Shown piece by piece: positions 1 to 11,505 of a DNA stretch of 64,000 bases (position 1 is the first letter of the stretch; every line of letters starts with the position of its first letter). The DNA comes from Bursaphelenchus xylophilus. Taxonomy: Eukaryota; Nematoda; Chromadorea; Rhabditida; Aphelenchoididae. The stretch is taken from the NCBI GenBank assembly GCA_904066235.2, contig CAJFCV020000001.1, positions 5,208,001 through 5,272,000 of the forward strand. The letters are read 5' to 3'. Position numbers and translations under genes: made by a program. Under the pieces are notes generated by a model that was given only the letters and a program-made list of their open reading frames with translations, was not told where the DNA came from and did not search any database.

Positions 1-2500
1 AAATTCACATAAGAAAAATTAATTTCATTAAAAACTTTAAGAATTTGATATCAAGTATTAGGTTGATGCATAATTATCCGGCGTTTTTATTGGCGCCTTT
101 TTTGTTAGTTGAAATTCGCGTTTTGTTAACTTCTTTTCATGAAAATAATCTTCTTTATTTAGTTAATAAAATGCAATGCAAAAACGCGCCAATAAAAACG
201 CCGGATAATTATGCATCAACCTAATACAATATAATTTCTTCATATAATTTTTAATTCTTACCTGTTGACACGGTCCACACCACGGAGCGAAGAAATCGAC
301 CACCCAGATTTCGTTATCCTGCTTTTTGACAATAAATTCATCGAACGAAATGGGGTTCAGTTCCACGACTGACGGATGGAAAGCCTCTTGGATGAACTCG
401 ATAATCTGATCTTTCCCATGATATCCGATCAATTTCGGGAACTGAGAGCCATAAAAAAGCATTGATGTGGGATAAGATTGGATCAGATGTTCTTGACAGA
501 GCCTCTTGTAGACATCGCAATCAATGATCCCGACCTTGACCCTTCTGCTCTCAATCTCCTCGGGCAATTGGGATAATTCGGTTAAAGCCAGCATGCACGG
601 ATGACACCATGGGGCGAAGAAATCGATCATCCATACAGTTTCTATGTCCTTATCATACTTTGCGTGCAGTTCGTCAAAAAGATTTTCGGTCAGCGAAATC
701 ATTGATGACTTTTTGGCACTTCTCAAGAAATTCAAGGCATCTTCCATTGTGTCTTTCCGCCCGTAACTGATCAGATAGTGCCCTGAGGCTCTGAATAAAA
801 CCACTTTCGGCAATGCTCCCAGCTGTAGACCATCACAATTGTCCGATAAAGTTCCACAATCCGCTATTCTGACGATCGTTTCCTCCGCCAAATAGGGTAA
901 TTTCTTGTAATCACCCGTCTGATAGTTACGAACTTTGTCGGAAGTGGTGAAAATGACCAAAACATCCTTTTCTTTGGGCTCTTCCATCGTGTCGAGGATC
1001 GTTTTGTATTCTTGATCGGACAATTCTGGGACTGGATTCAGCAAATCGATAACTTCATTGTAGATTTCATTAATTTCGAATCCATTCGTCAACTAAAACG
1101 AAGCAATTTAAAATTTAAAAGATCGCAAACATTTTTTAAACCCCAAAAAATCCATTTCCCACATCAAAAAAGTGGAAAAAGAGCCTTAGCCCGATGCGGG
1201 GCTCGAACCCGCGACAGCCAGATTAAGAGTCTGGTGCTCTACCGACTGAGCTAACCGGGCACACTCCGGCCTTTTTTATTTTCCACAAAGAGAAAGAGGA
1301 AGGTTTTTGGAAAAGGCGGGAGAAGTGATCCTTTTTCTTCTTTCATTTTTTCGTTCCATTAGACCTAAACTCTCAAAAATCTCATAAAAAACGACCTACC
1401 ACTTCTTGATCTTTGTCAATTTTGCCTGCCGGATAGAAAGCCATGCCCTCCGACCTCAACTTCTCACATAATCTGTCCTGACTTTCCCCACAATTCACTG
1501 TGGCGACATTCACAACGTCTCTCAATTTGTGCGCCAACACTTTTCTCTCAATCTTATCCATACATCTGTCGTTTTCACCGCAAAAGTCGACCAGCCAAGG
1601 TCTATTCAGGTAGGGTTGCCATTCCGTTGAGAGGGATTCATAATTTCTATTTGTGAGATGATGGATTTCCACCTTAATCATGTCAGTCACAAATTCGGAC
1701 AAGGCTTCCAGGGATCGCTGGCCTTGGAAGAAGGCGTGTTCTGGATACACAACCAATGATGGGTACCCTCGGACATGTTGGGATTGGCACAAAACGGGGT
1801 CCTCGGCACAATTTACGGCTCCCACTTTGATTGTTCCATGGAATTTACGAGCGAATTCACGCCACTAAAAATTAAAGTGTAAAATACGGAAATATTTCTT
1901 TTTTCGTTTCCAAAAAATGCGATCTTACAGTAGGAGCGAGATCATGACAATGTGAGCAAAACGTGGAATAAAAGTTGATGAACCAAAAATCTCCGCTTGA
2001 GATGACTTTCTCTTGGAAATCATTGCGATTCAGCGTCACAATCTCCGGATCGTCGTCGTAAATACCTAAAAAATAAATAAAAAAATAAAATTTTGATCAC
2101 TTACCAAATTTATCATTATAAAATTCCCAGCTTTGATACTGATTCCCGGACTCCTGGTTGTCTTTCAGGCCCTTTTCTCCGAACTGATCGTACTTTCGAC
2201 GAAGTTCCGGGTCTTTTAGGACTTCGTACGCTCGATTTATCTTGATAAATTCATTATGGGCCTCTGGATTGTCCTAAAACAATACAAAATATATTGATTA
2301 ATACAAATTAAAGCATTCCAAAGCCTTCAAAAACTTGCCGGGTCCTTATCTGGATGTTTTGTAATGGCCAATTTCTTGAAAGCCCTTCGTATCGTCCGAT
2401 CATCGGCATCTCTTTTGACTCCCAGAAGAATGTAGTAGTCGGTGTCTGATAAAACGGCCACGGGGATTAGCAGAAACCCAAGTAAGAAGTGCCGAAACAT
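1..2500 (-). CDS. dnj-27: ER DnaJ-thioredoxin disulfide reductase (ERdj5/DNAJC10, DNJ-27 type), 3' part off window
   Basis: ER-lumen co-chaperone and reductase that feeds misfolded glycoproteins to degradation. Exons seen: 2500-2339, 2273-2105, 2065-1929, 1864-1400 and 1092-262; the gene continues past base 1. In order it encodes a signal peptide (FLLGFLLIPVAVL), a J domain with HPD in 'TKHPDKDP', a thioredoxin domain with CSHC, two redox-inactive thioredoxin-like domains, a thioredoxin domain with WCHPC, and the start of one with WCGPC. This order is diagnostic of ERdj5. I chose the Met at 2500 because a trans-splice-like acceptor (TTTGATTCCAG) ends two bases before it; the in-frame ATG at 2512 overlaps that acceptor. 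Intron 1 appears to use a GC donor (GCAAGT at 2338). Intron 4 holds a tRNA-Lys and the last visible intron holds an inverted repeat. Identity is secure; the first two exon junctions are inferred. Confidence 0.9.
55..227. repeat. Inverted-repeat (MITE-like) element in an intron
   Basis: Positions 55-96 and 186-227 are perfect 42-base inverted complements, each containing TTGATGCATAATTATCCGGC or its complement, around an 89-base spacer. The structure is that of a small non-autonomous DNA transposon. It lies in an intron of the disulfide reductase gene on the minus strand and contains no gene. Confidence 0.8.
1188..1260 (-). tRNA. tRNA-Lys (CTT)
   Basis: The minus strand folds as a full cloverleaf: acceptor GCCCGGT/ATCGGGC, D-arm GCTC/GAGC, anticodon stem CCAGA/TCTGG with loop CTCTTAA (anticodon CTT), and T-arm GCGGG-TTCGAGC-CCCGC. 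A poly-T terminator follows. It sits in intron 4 of the dnj-27-like gene on the same strand. The base after the acceptor stem reads T on the tRNA strand, whereas lysine tRNAs usually have G73. Confidence 0.93.
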
Positions 2501-2512
2501 CTCTGGAATCAA

Positions 2513-3513
2513 AAATTATAATTTTAGTCAAACACTATGATGATTTTTATAAAAATCACGCTAAACGGATTGATCGCGATAAAATTATCATCTTTTTTAT
2601 TCAAATCCACGAGATTTTTTTCACGTTGAACTAGACGAACACCCAAATCCTACAATTCATGAGTGATATTACTATTAATAAATATATGAATTCAATAAAT
2701 TTGACAATAAAGACCATAATTGAATAATATTGTGGTATTTAACGGGGTTTAAAGGCCACGTCAGCGTAATTCTAAGGAATTTGGAGCTAAGAAAGTGGGT
2801 GAAAGAAACGTGAACGAACAGATCGCGTCAAGGAAGGAAACGGAACTTGTTTTAACTTGTTTCTCACTTCAAAAAATCCAGGGAACGATCATTTCACGTG
2901 AAAAAGGCTCGGCGTCCGTTTGCCGAATACTTTTTAGCCTCTAAATTTTTTCAAATCAAAAGAAATTCTTAAAGTTTTAGGTTAAATTAGACTAGCTTGG
3001 ACTTAATAAAGCACTCTAAAAAAATAATTTTAAAAATGCGTTTTCCTAAAGCTACAAAAAAAATTCATTAAAATGGAACAGATCGCTCTAATAAAACTCA
3101 GAAAATCTTCGCTTTTCGCTGTCTACTGGCACGCACTGACCCCGCGCAGAGCCCATTCATCCCCGATCTCTGTCTTCCTCTTCCCGACTGACCGCAAAAC
3201 AAACGGACGTGAAGGTGAAGTGGGGATGTTCCCTGGGCCAAGCAGCAAGAGACAAGTTTGGGGACTCTTTAACCTTCATTCTATGGCCATTAAATGCATA
3301 CGGAAATGGGCCGCGAAACATGGATCATGCAAGGATATCAGCAAAAAAACTGGTTAATAAGTTTGAATAAAACTTAATTGGAGCAAGAATCCGGCATATA
3401 CAACGCCTTGACAATAAATACAACCCGTTTATTTTTGTAAATATCACAAAAAATATATTGCACACGCCATTGAAAACATTTCAGTCGATTCCAGGCATGA
3501 TTTTAAAATGCTT
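2513..3513. other. Intergenic, dnj-27 promoter side
   Basis: A 1-kb AT-rich gap between the TMEM234-like gene and the start of the disulfide reductase gene, both on the minus strand. A 94-codon plus-strand open frame at 3073-3357 has no recognisable domain or splice context, and I do not call it a gene. Confidence 0.5.
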
Positions 3514-4021
3514 TCAAATCACGCCTTGTTTCACACCAATCCCAGCCAAAATAAAAGCCGCTCCTAGCAACGTTGGTCCCAAATCCAACTTCTCTCCAAA
3601 GAAAAAGTATCCAAAAAGTCCGGTGAATATAAAAGTGAGGGAATTTATGGTACACACAGCCTTGCTAAGGTCTGTCTTGATAACAAAGTAGAGGAACACA
3701 ACCTAAAAACAAATCCAGAAACAACAAAACAACTTACAGATGCAGATTGATTCAAAGCGAATGGCAAAAGAAATCTCCAGTTCTTGAAATGACCCCAGAG
3801 ATCAACAAACGGTCGGAGATACCATGGTTTGAGCTGGGTCTTCCTAGAAGTGTCCATACCTATAACGAAACTTCGTTTTACTTTTCTGAAAGAGTGCCTT
3901 TACCGTCTTTCTTGACATTATCCTTCTTTTCCCTTGTTGCTTTGGCCATCCAGACATTCGTATATCCCCAAACTGCTGCCAGAAGTAACATTCCAATAAA
4001 ATCCGTGTATTCTGAGGTCAT
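3514..4021 (-). CDS. TMEM234-like small multi-pass membrane protein
   Basis: Exons 4021-3882, 3843-3738 and 3702-3514 give 144 residues in one frame, through 38- and 35-base introns. The protein has about four membrane segments: an N-terminal helix (FIGMLLLAAVWGYTNV), a second helix after 'WRFLLPFALNQSAS', a third around 'INSLTFIFTGLFGYFFFGE' and a C-terminal one (LGAAFILAGIGVKQGVI). The Trp-Gly start, 'PFALNQSAS' and the 'VCTINSLTFIFT' region match the TMEM234 family, which is related to EamA/DMT transporters and has no settled biochemical role. Length fits the family (human about 164). It is in a run of minus-strand genes but 1.5 kb from the next start, so I see no operon evidence. Confidence 0.8.
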
Positions 4022-4185
4022 TTTCGCCCGCAAACGAGTGGAATTTCGACAAAAAACAAGGAAAAAATTCTTTAAAAATAATTTGGGCGCAGTTCGGATA
4101 GATTTGCTTACGCAGTCTGCGAGAAATATTTTATACGACAAAATACACAGTTATCAACGGAAATATTTCGTTTTTTTAATAATAA

Positions 4186-5811
4186 TTACATATTGTTCAG
4201 CAAGTTATCCCTTTGTCGAGTATATCTACACCTTGGATCGTGTACATTACAGGTGTTTGGTTGAGTATAAGACGGGAAATCGATCGATTTTACATCCTTG
4301 AATACTGCTGGCCTGGCCCCGATATCTTTTGTCAGCCAGAATTCGTCTATGACTTTCTTCTGTCTCTCCACAGAAATCTGTTCCATATACAAATGAGTTT
4401 TGTTGTGAACATGAAGAATTGAGTATCCATAGTCAACAAAGTGAGCGGCACTCCCAGCAATTGGGTTCGGATCGAAGTAAGAGTGTTTCGATTTACATCC
4501 CGCAGATCCAGAGATGATATATGTTGGTGCTGGAGCGTTATGGTATGGGTTGTTTGTGAGGTTATAGACTTTTCGATAGCTGATCGGGAAGAACCGTTCG
4601 TATCCATGTTGATGGCCGCAGAATCCAAGGTCAACTCCATGGTCAACGTAAAGCTTCTCGAGACCTGGGATGTCTTGAAATCCTTTTGTCAGCTACAAAT
4701 CTCACTTTCCAATGTTATAATGGGTCTTACCAGAGTATTTTCGAAGCCATGGCACTCAAAATTATTCGCAGTAGAACAGTAAAACGGTCTATGTTGGAAG
4801 GTAATCAGCCATGGTCTTTCATCCCTGACTCTGTTATAATCTTCAAAGTGTTTCTTCAGCCAGTTGTATTGATTGAAAATTGAGTGCTTTCCGTATTTAT
4901 GGAATAGCCCGTAATATTCAGTGCTAACCCCAACAAAGTGGACTGGACCCACTTCGAAACTGAAACCCCATGAATTTAAAATGAAAAAAATCATTTTACC
5001 TATAAAGTTGACTGTCTCCAAATGGATCATTCGGCATGTTGAATCTATTCGAATAATGAGAAAAGTTTCTGCCATCATCTTCATGATTTCCGGCGATGAC
5101 CATAAGGGGAATTTTGGTGGCAACAGACTCCAATTGGTTCATAAAGATATCGCCTATTCTCCCATCATCAGTATGGAGATCGTATGCTAGATCTCCTAAA
5201 GAAATCCTCATTGGACAGTTAAATATATAAATTTACCAAGTAAAACTGCAAAGTCGAATTCATGATTTTCTGCGGCTTCTGCAATGTATTCAAAAGAGAT
5301 TCCATTTTCGACTCCTAGGTCGCCAAAGAAACAAACTCGGTAAGAATAATTGGGATCGTTGGACAAGGTTTTGAAGGAAAATATCTTACTCCAGGCACCT
5401 GCTGAACCGACACTGTAATCTGAAAGGATTCGAAGCGCAGGAAATTATGTACGCTGTACTTTTAAGCTTACAGTAAAACGTTTCTGGAGCCAAATTTGTC
5501 ATTGCTACATTATGAACAAAACGTGTTATTCCAAAAGTAAAATTATTCGATTTCCCAATTGAATGATGATTTAGATTTTGTTTGTCCATTCCATACAATA
5601 CTTCCGAGGGTGCTAAATTTAAAACCACTTATAAAGTTATTTAAAAATTGTAGGAGACCAGCTAATATTGCGCCTTACCATCTTCAAAAGTCACCCAATT
5701 AACATTAATCGAATCTGGAGAATCGCCCAAGGCAATGTGAACTTGTTCTGGCAATGTGTTGCTTTTGGCATGCAAACTTGTAGACAATATTGCGATTAGA
5801 AAAGGTAGCAT
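4186..5811 (-). CDS. Purple acid phosphatase, copy 1 (secreted metallophosphatase)
   Basis: Predicted to hydrolyse phosphate monoesters at acid pH with a two-metal centre. Six exons (5811-5689, 5612-5472, 5419-5236, 5195-5000, 4959-4731, 4692-4186) join in frame to 459 residues. A signal peptide (LPFLIAILSTSLHA) is followed by an N-terminal fibronectin-like part and the metallophosphatase domain, with metal-binding motifs FGDLG, GDLAYD, GNHEDD, the TFQHRPFYC histidine and GHQHGYER. It is a tandem duplicate of the gene at 5967-7569 with the same exon plan. Compared with copy 2, the segment before the last histidine motif reads GFCGHQHGYER rather than SFWGHQHSYER. It belongs to the animal ACP7-like (iron/zinc PAP) family. 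The substrate is unknown. Confidence 0.92.
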
Positions 5812-5966
5812 CCAAATTTGAGATGATGGGGTTTTTTATGAACCTTTTTTTGTAACAATCAGCTACTTTGAAAAGAGGGATTGCCTTTGATAAAACTCTA
5901 TCAATAGTGTAGACTCCAAATAAATTTGCCTTGCAGAAAAAGTCTCAACTTTTATTCAATTCTACA

Positions 5967-7569
5967 TTATGGTTTATTAAACAAATTCCTTCGTTTTCTG
6001 CTGAATCTACATCTTGGATCTCTTACATTACAGGTGGTAGGCTCTATATACGGAGGAAATTCAATGGCCATATGGTTTTGCGCCCTTTCCATTGATGGCC
6101 AGACATTTAGGTCCTTTTTGAGCCAGAACTCATCAATAACTTTCTTCTGTCTCTCCACGGAAATCTGCTGCATATAAAGATGTGTTTTGTTGTGAACATG
6201 CAGCACAGAATATCCGTAATCAACGAAACGAGCCGCACTTCCGGGGATGGGATTCTGATCAAAGTAGGCGTGCTTTGTGTGACATCCAGCCGCACCGCTG
6301 ATGACATACGTGGGAGCTGGCGCATTGTAATATGGATCGGCCGTGAGATTGTAGACCTTTCTATAGCTAATGGGAAAGAAACGTTCGTAGGAATGTTGAT
6401 GGCCCCAGAAACTCAAATCAACGCCGTTGTCAATGTAGAGTTTCTCGAGTCCAGGCATGTCTTGGTAGCCCTTTGTGATCTGAAATGCTACGAACCTATG
6501 TCGTAAAACGTCTTACCAGCGTATTTTCAAACGAATGACACTCGAAGTTGTTGGCATTAGAACAATAAAACGGCCGATGTTGGAAGGTAACCAGCCATGG
6601 TCGTTGTTTTCTCACCTTTTGGTAATCTTCAAGATGTTTTTTCAACCAATTATACTGTGTGTAAACTGACTGTGGTCCGTACTCATAGAAGAATCCGTAA
6701 TATTCAGTGCTAATTGCAACAAAATGGATTGGCCCAACATCAAAGCTGTAACGCATTTACTATTACAAAGTAAAAGTTAAATTTACCTGTAAGCCTGACT
6801 GTCCCCAAAGGGATCATTTGGCATGTTGAATCGGTTAACATAATGAGAAAAGTTCCTGCCGTCGTCTTCATGATTACCAGCAACAACCATAAATGGGATC
6901 CTGCTGGCTATCGGTTCCATTTGGTTCATAAAAATATCGCCAACTCGGCCATCATCGGTATGAAGATCATAGGCAAAGTCTCCTAAAACAGGATGTGGTT
7001 CATAGCTGGAGTTTTTGAAGACTTACCAACATCAATCATTAGATCAAACTCGTCATTATTAACGGCTTCGGCAATGTATTCAAGAGAGATGCCGTTCTCC
7101 ACTCCCAGATCACCAAAAATGCAAATTCGGAAAGAGTAATCAGGGTCGTCGGTTAAGGTCTTGAATGTGAAAAGTCTACTCCACGAATCGTTGGATCCTA
7201 CTTTGTAATCTGAAAGCAGAAAATTACTGAGGATACAGGGTGAGAATATCCTTACAGTAAGTCGTTTTTGGTCTTAGATTTGTCATAACGGCATTATGGA
7301 TGAACCTGGTAAGACCGAATGTAAAGTTATGAGTCTCTCCGATTGATTTTTGATTCAAATCATCTTTATTCGTTCCATAAATCACTTCAGAATCCGCTGA
7401 AATAAAGTGTACTTTCTGATCTCTCAGCCTTCTTACCATCCTCAAAAGTAAGCCAATGAACTCCCATGGAATCTTTCTCATCCCCTAAGGCAATATGGAC
7501 TTGCTCTGGGACAGGGAGACATTGCGCAGTGACCAGAAGACATATTAGAGTTACTGAGAAGGTTAACAT
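5967..7569 (-). CDS. Purple acid phosphatase, copy 2
   Basis: Paralogue of the gene just downstream (155 bp gap), with the same six-exon structure and an N-terminal signal peptide (MLTFSVTLICLLVTAQC). Metal-ligand motifs are all present: FGDLG, GDFAYD, GNHEDD, FQHRPFYC and WGHQHSYER, the last matching the canonical GHxHxYER. The start at 7569 is chosen because it opens directly into the signal peptide; an upstream in-frame Met at 7623 would add a non-hydrophobic leader. Exon 1 ends at 7437 and exon 2 begins at 7396. Probably a secreted or lysosomal acid phosphatase; the pair looks like a local duplication kept under selection. Confidence 0.92.
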
Positions 7570-7842
7570 TCGGGAACTATCGTGCCCCCTTTTAGCTAGA
7601 GGACGTGAGAAACTCCTGGGCAATCAAAGATTGGAAAATGATTCTGATTGATAAGAATAAATTGAAAACGAAAAGTGAGTCTAGCCACAGGGTGAATGTT
7701 CTTTATGTACGAACATTGTGTTAAAACTTATTCATTTGCAAGTGCATGTTCTGTCGTCTTACAATGTGTTTTATTTAGAAAAATTGTTCTTTCTTGGTTG
7801 TAAAACAAATTTATTAATTATTAAATTGTCACGTATTCCACT

Positions 7843-8986
7843 TTACAGCCCTAAAACTTCTGTTAACAGTTTCTTATCTTCCTCCAGTTCCGTTGCTCTC
7901 AGTTTTTCGCATTCTTCCTTGATGTTCTGATACAAATCGGTGCTCAAATACCTTTCGCCATAGCTTGGGAGACAAGTAACAATCAGCTTTTGTTTGTTCT
8001 CTGGCCGTTTTGCTAACTAAATGGTCAGTAAAAACTATAGATGATTTTGTTCTCACCTGAAGAGCCGCACAGACGTTTGCACCACTGCTAATCCCACATA
8101 AAATCCCTTCTTTAGTTGCCAAGGTCTTTGCCATATTGATAGCGTCCTCAGATTTAACCCTAAGGGCCTCTTCATAAATGGGCTTAATGTTCGGCGTGAT
8201 GGTTCCGGACCCAATTCCTTGGATTAAATGCTTCCCAGCTTCGAATCCATTGATGACGGAAGATTCATAAGGTTCCACGGCATACAACTTGATATTGGAA
8301 TTCTTTTCTTTCAAGAATTTCCCGGCCCCAGAAAGAGTTCCGCCAGTTCCGACACCCAGAACAAGGACATCCACTTGACCATTGGTCTGGTCCCAGATCT
8401 CAGGGCCAGTAGATTTGTAATGGCAATCAATATTGCTCTCTCTGACATACTGGTTTAGGAAGAAGCAATTGGGAATGAATTTTTGGAGCTCTTCGGCTTT
8501 TTTGATTTTCCCTTCGAAGCCGGCTTTATGATCCACAAGAATGACCGTTGCACCATGTGCTTTGCAGAGAATCCTCTGTAAAAATGTTCTGTTATGCTAT
8601 TTTGTCGCTTACTCTCTCCAAGCTCATTGAATCAGGGATCACAAGCACAAGTTTGTATCCTTTGATTGCGCAAGCCATCGCAAGACCGATCCCCATATTG
8701 CCGGAAGTTGCTTCTAAAACAACATCCCCGGGCTTTAATGCCCCCGATTTCTCCGCATCTTCTAGCATGTGGACAGCTGGACGATCTTTTACTGACATCG
8801 ATGGATTTATGTACTCAAGTTTTACCGCTAAAAGTAAACTTCGTTCTCTAAAATCATCAACGTTTTCTTACCAATTTTCGCTTCCAAACCCTCGGTGATT
8901 TTATGCAGATAGACCATTGGAGTGTGGCCGACAACGTCAGTCATATCCTTGGCGATCCTCTTTGAAGTTTCCTTTGTTGGCAGCAT
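7843..8986 (-). CDS. Cysteine synthase-like PLP enzyme, probable beta-cyanoalanine synthase, copy 1
   Basis: PLP-dependent beta-substitution enzyme of the O-acetylserine sulfhydrylase/CYSL family. Four exons (8986-8872, 8827-8613, 8575-8057, 8016-7843) give 340 residues in one frame. The Schiff-base lysine is in 'SVKDRPA', the substrate loop reads TSGNMG, the phosphate loop is '[10 protein letters not shown]', and the PLP-nitrogen serine region is 'GISSGAN'. Most sulfhydrylases have TSGNTG. Met in place of Thr is, from memory, the plant beta-cyanoalanine synthase residue, and C. elegans CYSL-2 is known as a cyanoalanine synthase, so cyanide or sulfide detoxification is the likely role. It is a tandem paralogue of the gene at 9200-10448 with identical intron positions. 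The start could also be an upstream Met at 9019. Confidence 0.9.
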
Positions 8987-9199
8987 TTCAAATAAAATTT
9001 CAAAAATGGAAGAAAACAAACTTCCCCTTGGTTTTAAAGGTGGAGTTGTTGATGGGGTTTACAAAACAAAACGTGAAATTCTCGAAAATAAAACAATAAT
9101 CAAAACAAAGATCAAAATCGATCAGTAAAAGAACCTTATTTGATTACCATGTTTATTGAGATAAATACTTATTTGTAACCGAAATGCGACATGCTTAAA

Positions 9200-10448
9200 T
9201 TAAAGTTCTAAGCCCCATAAATTCTTGAGATTTTGTTTGTCATCCTCAAGGCTGGTGATTTTTATCGCTTCGCATTCATCCTTGACTGTCTTGTAGAGCA
9301 ATGTGCTGAGGTATCGTTCTCCAAAACTGGCAAGACAAGTCACAATCAGCTTCCCAGCGTTCTCCGGACGTTTGGCTAGCTGAAAACAAGAATAATATAA
9401 TTTTATAGCAAAAAATGGCATTAAAACCCAATAAAAACAATTGTAGAACTTTATTTACCTCAATTGCCGCCAGAACATTTGCCCCACTGCTGATTCCACA
9501 TAGAATTCCTTCTTCAGTGGCCAATCTCTTGGCCATTTCCACAGCATCCGCACTTTTGACTCTCAAGGCTTCTTCATAAATGGGCTTCAAATTGTCTGGA
9601 ATGATGCCAGCTCCAATTCCGGCGATGGAATGGGACGCTGCAGGAAGTCCGTTGATGACCGAAGATTCATACGGTTCGACGGCATAGACCTTGATGTCGG
9701 GGTTCTTTTCCTTCAAGAACGTTCCGACGCCAGTCAACGTTCCTGCTGATCCAACGCCAAACACGACAAGGCCAACTTTTCCATCAGTTTGACGCCAAAT
9801 TTCGGGTCCAGTGGTGAGATAATGGATGTTCGGGTTGGCCGGATTGGCGAATTGATTGGGGATAAACGACCCGGGGATGGATTTTTGGAGGTCATTAGCT
9901 CGCTGGAAGCACTCTTTCATACCCAATGCGGCATCCGTGATGACAACTTGAGCTCCATAAGCTTTGCAGAGCACTCTCTAAATCAATTTGTAGTTGTTTG
10001 CATTAGAGGCTAAAGCAAATATTATCATAACACCTACCCTTTCTATGCTCATCGTATGAGGCATGACTAGGATCAACTTATACCCCTTCACAGCGCAGGC
10101 CATGGCCATTCCGATGCCCATATTTCCGGAAGTTGGTTCGATGATGACACTCCCGGGCTTGATCTTTCCCTCTCTTTCCGCCTCTTCGATCATATGGGTA
10201 GCTGGACGATCTTTTACAGAGCATGCCGGATTCATATATTCAAGTTTTACGGCTTAAAAACATCGGATTATACCCCAAAGAATGAATTCTTCTGTATATG
10301 ATAAGATGACAAAATCATCAAAAAAATCCCTACCAATTTTGGCATTCAGCCCTTCCGTAACCTTGTTCAAATACACCAACGGAGTATGTCCAATGGCTTC
10401 CGTCACATTTTGGCAGATTCTGTCCTGGGTATCTTCCACGGGCGCCAT
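9200..10448 (-). CDS. Cysteine synthase-like PLP enzyme, probable beta-cyanoalanine synthase, copy 2
   Basis: Four exons (10448-10334, 10252-10038, 9977-9459, 9379-9200) give 342 residues, with intron phases identical to copy 1. PLP lysine in 'CSVKDRPA'; Asn-loop TSGNMG as in copy 1; serine motif GISSGAN. The phosphate-binding loop reads [10 protein letters not shown] where copy 1 and the family have GTGGT, a two-residue change that might affect cofactor affinity. A TTTCAG acceptor (minus strand, about 10470) lies 20 bases upstream of the ATG and fits trans-splicing or a 5' UTR intron. The protein lacks a clear signal or transit peptide. Copies 1 and 2 are separated by 214 bp. Confidence 0.9.
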
Positions 10449-11505
10449 TTCGTCGAGATCTTCAAAACTGAAACAATATAAATCAACCAAAATAAATTTA
10501 TCGGACCACACCCCGTCAAAACAAGCGTTTCAATCAGGTTTTATGCACTTCAAAAAAAAGACCCTCACGATCAAAAAACAGGTCAAATGGGGGATGTGTC
10601 TACAGCAATATAATCCTCTTCCAAAAAAACAGTTGCTAATAATCCAAATTAAACTCGGAACCCATTGAAACTCGGGGGTGTGGGGTCTTTGAAGAGCGTA
10701 TTTCGTCTTTTTGTTTCACTCATCCCAAAATAATGCGCCGATCAAAGACCGTTCCATATTTTGGAGTGCTTTTCCCTACAAGAACAGTCCCTCCGAGGGA
10801 AGAAAAAATCGATTTTCGAAAAGTGGAAACAATGGGAAGAGAAGTTGAAAGGAGAATCTCTTAATGTGATGCAACAAATAAACGATTCGAAGATGACCAA
10901 AATATGATCAATGTTTCTTGGTATCAAAATACCGGTGCCCGAAGAAGAGAAGGCGAGATGGACGACGTCTGGGAAAGGTGTGATCGTGGGAAACACAAGG
11001 CATATGTATTACTGCGAGGAATCTCTCTTCAAGTCAGAAATTGGACAACAAAACTCCAATCTTTTTACTCAAAGCGCGCTCGCGACGAACTTGTAATGCC
11101 CAGGCAGACGGAAAGCTCCATAAAGATCATATTTATATAGCCAAAACCACATGATTAGCAAGTAATTAACAAGAGAGAAACTTGTACTTATAGCCCTGTA
11201 AATAATACATACCCCTATTCTCTGGCTTAAAGCTTGGCTAAAGGTTGTAACAATATGACTCCCAGCTTCCTTTATGAATCAGATAATATTTAAAGTACCA
11301 GAAAAATGCACCCACCGCCGAAAAAAAGAACTCCAAAACCAACTTTTCGCACAATTTGTATATATATCACCACTCCAAAAAAGGGCTTATCATTTTGAAC
11401 CCGAAATAGACGTTGTGTCTTGTAACTACGATCATACGAAATGCATTGAATAAAAATGAATTGTCCAAGGAAACCCGAATTTCAATCACATTGAAGCGGT
11501 TGTTC
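10449..11505. other. Intergenic between divergent genes; possible gene fragment
   Basis: About 1 kb between the minus-strand CYSL gene and the plus-strand dehydrogenase. In one plus-strand frame 10734-11096 is open except for a single TGA at about 10905. The translated parts have coding-like composition (for example 'IFEKWKQWEEKLKG' and 'GIKIPVPEEEKARW') but no recognised domain. It may be a relic, a small unknown gene with an intron, or chance. Confidence 0.25.

Noticed and set aside
3073..3357. 94-codon plus-strand frame starting with ATG
   Set aside because: No domain, no upstream acceptor or promoter feature, in the promoter side of a minus-strand gene.
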